The notes under the pieces are model-generated. The model was not told the DNA's origin, ran no database searches, and was given only the letters and a program-made list of their open reading frames with translations. From Streptomyces sp. SN-593 (GTDB taxonomy: Bacteria; Actinomycetota; Actinomycetes; Streptomycetales; Streptomycetaceae): a DNA stretch of 64,000 bases. The position numbers were made by a program, and so were the translations under genes. Shown here piece after piece: positions 62,741-64,000 of the stretch (positions are counted from its first letter, which is position 1; every line of letters starts with the position of its first letter). The DNA lies in assembly GCF_016756395.1 (NCBI RefSeq), contig NZ_AP018365.1, forward strand, positions 2,425,501-2,489,500, written 5' to 3'.

Positions 62741-62787
62741 GGCCCGGCCCCCAGCCAGGGATCGCGAATCCCTGGTTGGGCCGGGCC
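62741..62787 (+). terminator. terminator of the lipase gene
   Basis: GGCCCGGCCCCCAGCCAGGGAT pairs with ATCCCTGGTTGGGCCGGGCC around a short loop (62741-62787), with a few internal mismatches, 15 bases after the stop. Confidence 0.85.
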
Positions 62788-62886
62788 TTCATCCGGTGCC
62801 GCGACGCGCGCAGGCTGGTCGGTGAGGGCGGGTCCCACGGGCCGTACGGACGGTACGGCCGCCGCCGACACCCAGGAGCCAGCACC

Positions 62887-63663
62887 ATGACCCAGCAGAC
62901 CGGAACCCGCGACCGCGTCGCCCTGATCACCGGCGCCAACCGCGGCCTGGGGCGCAGCACCGCGCTGCGGCTCGCCGCGGAAGGCGTCGACTCGGTCCTC
63001 ACCTACCGCTCGCACGCCGACGAGGCGCAGGCCGTCGTCGACGAGATCACCGCCCTCGGCCGCACCGCGCGGGCCCTGCCGCTGGACGCCGGCCGGGTCG
63101 AGGACTTCCCCGGCTTCGTCGCGGAGGTGGAGCGGACCCTCAAGGAGACCTGGGGGCGCGACCGCTTCGACTACCTCGTCAACAACGCCGGCCACTCCGC
63201 CCCGGCGCCGTTCGCGGAGACCACCGTCGAGGACTTCGACGCGCTCTTCGCGGTGCACGTGCGCGGCGTGTACTTCCTCACCCAGGCGCTCGCGCCGCTG
63301 ATCGCCGATGGCGGCCGGATCGTCAACACCTCCTCCGGCCTGGCTCGCTTCAGCCGGCCGGGCATGTCGGCGTACGCCATGACGAAGGGCGCGGTGGAGG
63401 TCTTCACCCGCTACCTGGCGCTGGAGCTGGGCGGGCGCGGGATCACCGCGAACACCGTGGCGCCCGGGCCGATCGCCACCGACTTCGGCGGCGGCTACCT
63501 GCGGGACAACGAGCAGGTGCGCACGCAGCTCGGCGCGGAGACCGCCCTCGGCCGGGTCGGGGAGCCGGACGACATCGGCGGTGTCGTCGCGTCGCTGCTC
63601 TCGGAGCACACCGGCTGGATCAACGGCCAGCGCGTCGAGGCGTCCGGCGGCACCCTGCTGTGA
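62887..63663 (+). CDS. SDR-family oxidoreductase
   Basis: The 258-residue classical SDR has TGANRGLGR at the N-terminus, the NNAG motif, and the catalytic Tyr-Lys in YAMTKGAVE (SxnYxxxK). The N-S-Y-K tetrad is intact. Cytosolic NAD(P)H-dependent enzyme of unknown substrate. An XRE regulator follows 148 bases downstream. Confidence 0.93.
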   Translation: MTQQTGTRDRVALITGANRGLGRSTALRLAAEGVDSVLTYRSHADEAQAVVDEITALGRTARALPLDAGRVEDFPGFVAEVERTLKETWGRDRFDYLVNNAGHSAPAPFAETTVEDFDALFAVHVRGVYFLTQALAPLIADGGRIVNTSSGLARFSRPGMSAYAMTKGAVEVFTRYLALELGGRGITANTVAPGPIATDFGGGYLRDNEQVRTQLGAETALGRVGEPDDIGGVVASLLSEHTGWINGQRVEASGGTLL

Positions 63664-63720
63664 CGGCCGGCGCCGGCGTGACGACCGGCGGCGGCGTGAC
63701 GACCGGCGGCGGCGCCGGCC
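63664..63720. repeat. tandem CGTGACGACCGGCGGCGG repeat
   Basis: Three close copies of GACGACCGGCGGCGGCGT follow the SDR stop. Coding potential is not evident. Confidence 0.6.
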
Positions 63721-63810
63721 GGATCCCGGGGCGCGCGGGACCGTGGAGCCCCGGAACCGCGGAGCCCCGGGCGTCGGGCGTCGGGCGTCGGTGAAGGGGA
63801 GACTGGGAGC

Positions 63811-64000
63811 ATGGACCGAGAACAACTGGCGGACTTCCTGCGGACCCGGCGGGAGGCGCTGCAACCGGAGGACGTGGGCCTGCCGCGCGGCCAGCGGCGC
63901 AGGACCGCGGGGCTGCGGCGCGAGGAGGTCGCCGCGCTGTGCGGGATGTCCGCGGACTACTACGGACGGATCGAGCAGGCCCGCGGCCCGCAGCCGTCGG
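63811..64000 (+). CDS. XRE-family regulator, 5' part
   Basis: The visible 63 residues hold a complete helix-turn-helix (LADFLRTRREALQPEDVGLP, TAGLRREEVAALCGMSADYYGRIEQAR), typical of MmyB-like XRE regulators whose C-terminal MmyB domain lies beyond the window. It may control the adjacent SDR gene. Confidence 0.85.
   Translation, partial: MDREQLADFLRTRREALQPEDVGLPRGQRRRTAGLRREEVAALCGMSADYYGRIEQARGPQPS

Overview
The window is high-GC (about 72-75%) actinobacterial chromosome, almost certainly Streptomyces or a close relative. The evidence is the GC-rich third codon positions, many GTG starts, leaderless-type promoters, an EshA-type family 2B encapsulin, a homodimeric aceE, and the fatty-acid order fasR-fabD-fabH-acpP-fabF. 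From memory, the block 33-56 kb (TerD pair, AhpE-like peroxiredoxin, DUF3052, aceE ... fasR-fab, DUF3145 ... Ohr, SCO2400-type protein) follows the order of the conserved S. coelicolor chromosome core.

Layout. 0-10.6 kb: HAD hydrolase end; small membrane protein; GDT1-type Mn/Ca exporter with a yybP-ykoY manganese riboswitch; DedA protein; an encapsulin shell gene with no recognisable cargo gene beside it; a DUF4239 / Pro-Thr-rich surface protein pair; a flavoprotein; a divergent TetR-SDR pair with a perfect palindrome between them; a HAD hydrolase; and a secreted protein that has apparently lost its stop codon. 10.9-14.8 kb: accessory-looking strip with a DUF6879-type protein, an XRE-DUF5753 regulator, several very small genes, a run of six hairpins, and a broken XRE gene beside tRNA-Val(TAC). 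15-21.6 kb: coiled-coil protein, a ~105-bp tandem repeat block, FmdB zinc ribbon, HD-like protein, O-methyltransferase, small-molecule kinase, GntR regulator and MFS transporter.

21.6-34.5 kb: a large tellurium-resistance-type (Ter) stress locus: HAD phosphatase, StiP-type protein in frame with a phosphoribosyltransferase, an HpcH/CitE-type lyase, a TerD protein with a Pro/Gln/Tyr tail, a membrane-anchored substrate-binding protein translationally coupled to a P-loop NTPase, a TerA/TerD-like protein, a DUF475/TerC-like membrane protein, and two tandem TerD paralogues. The substrate-binding-protein/NTPase pair is the best candidate in the window for an undescribed system.

34.5-50.4 kb: peroxiredoxin, DUF3052, aceE, alpha/beta hydrolase, DUF4429, MerR regulator, serine hydrolase-pirin pair, the fas operon, a dehydrogenase and DUF3145. 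50.8-64 kb: GH3 beta-glucosidase, Ohr with a MarR regulator, DUF1707, zinc-ribbon protein, the EfeUOB iron importer behind an iron-box-like site, a PucR-type regulator, a secreted lipase, an SDR enzyme and the start of an XRE regulator. All names are from sequence reading; no database was searched.
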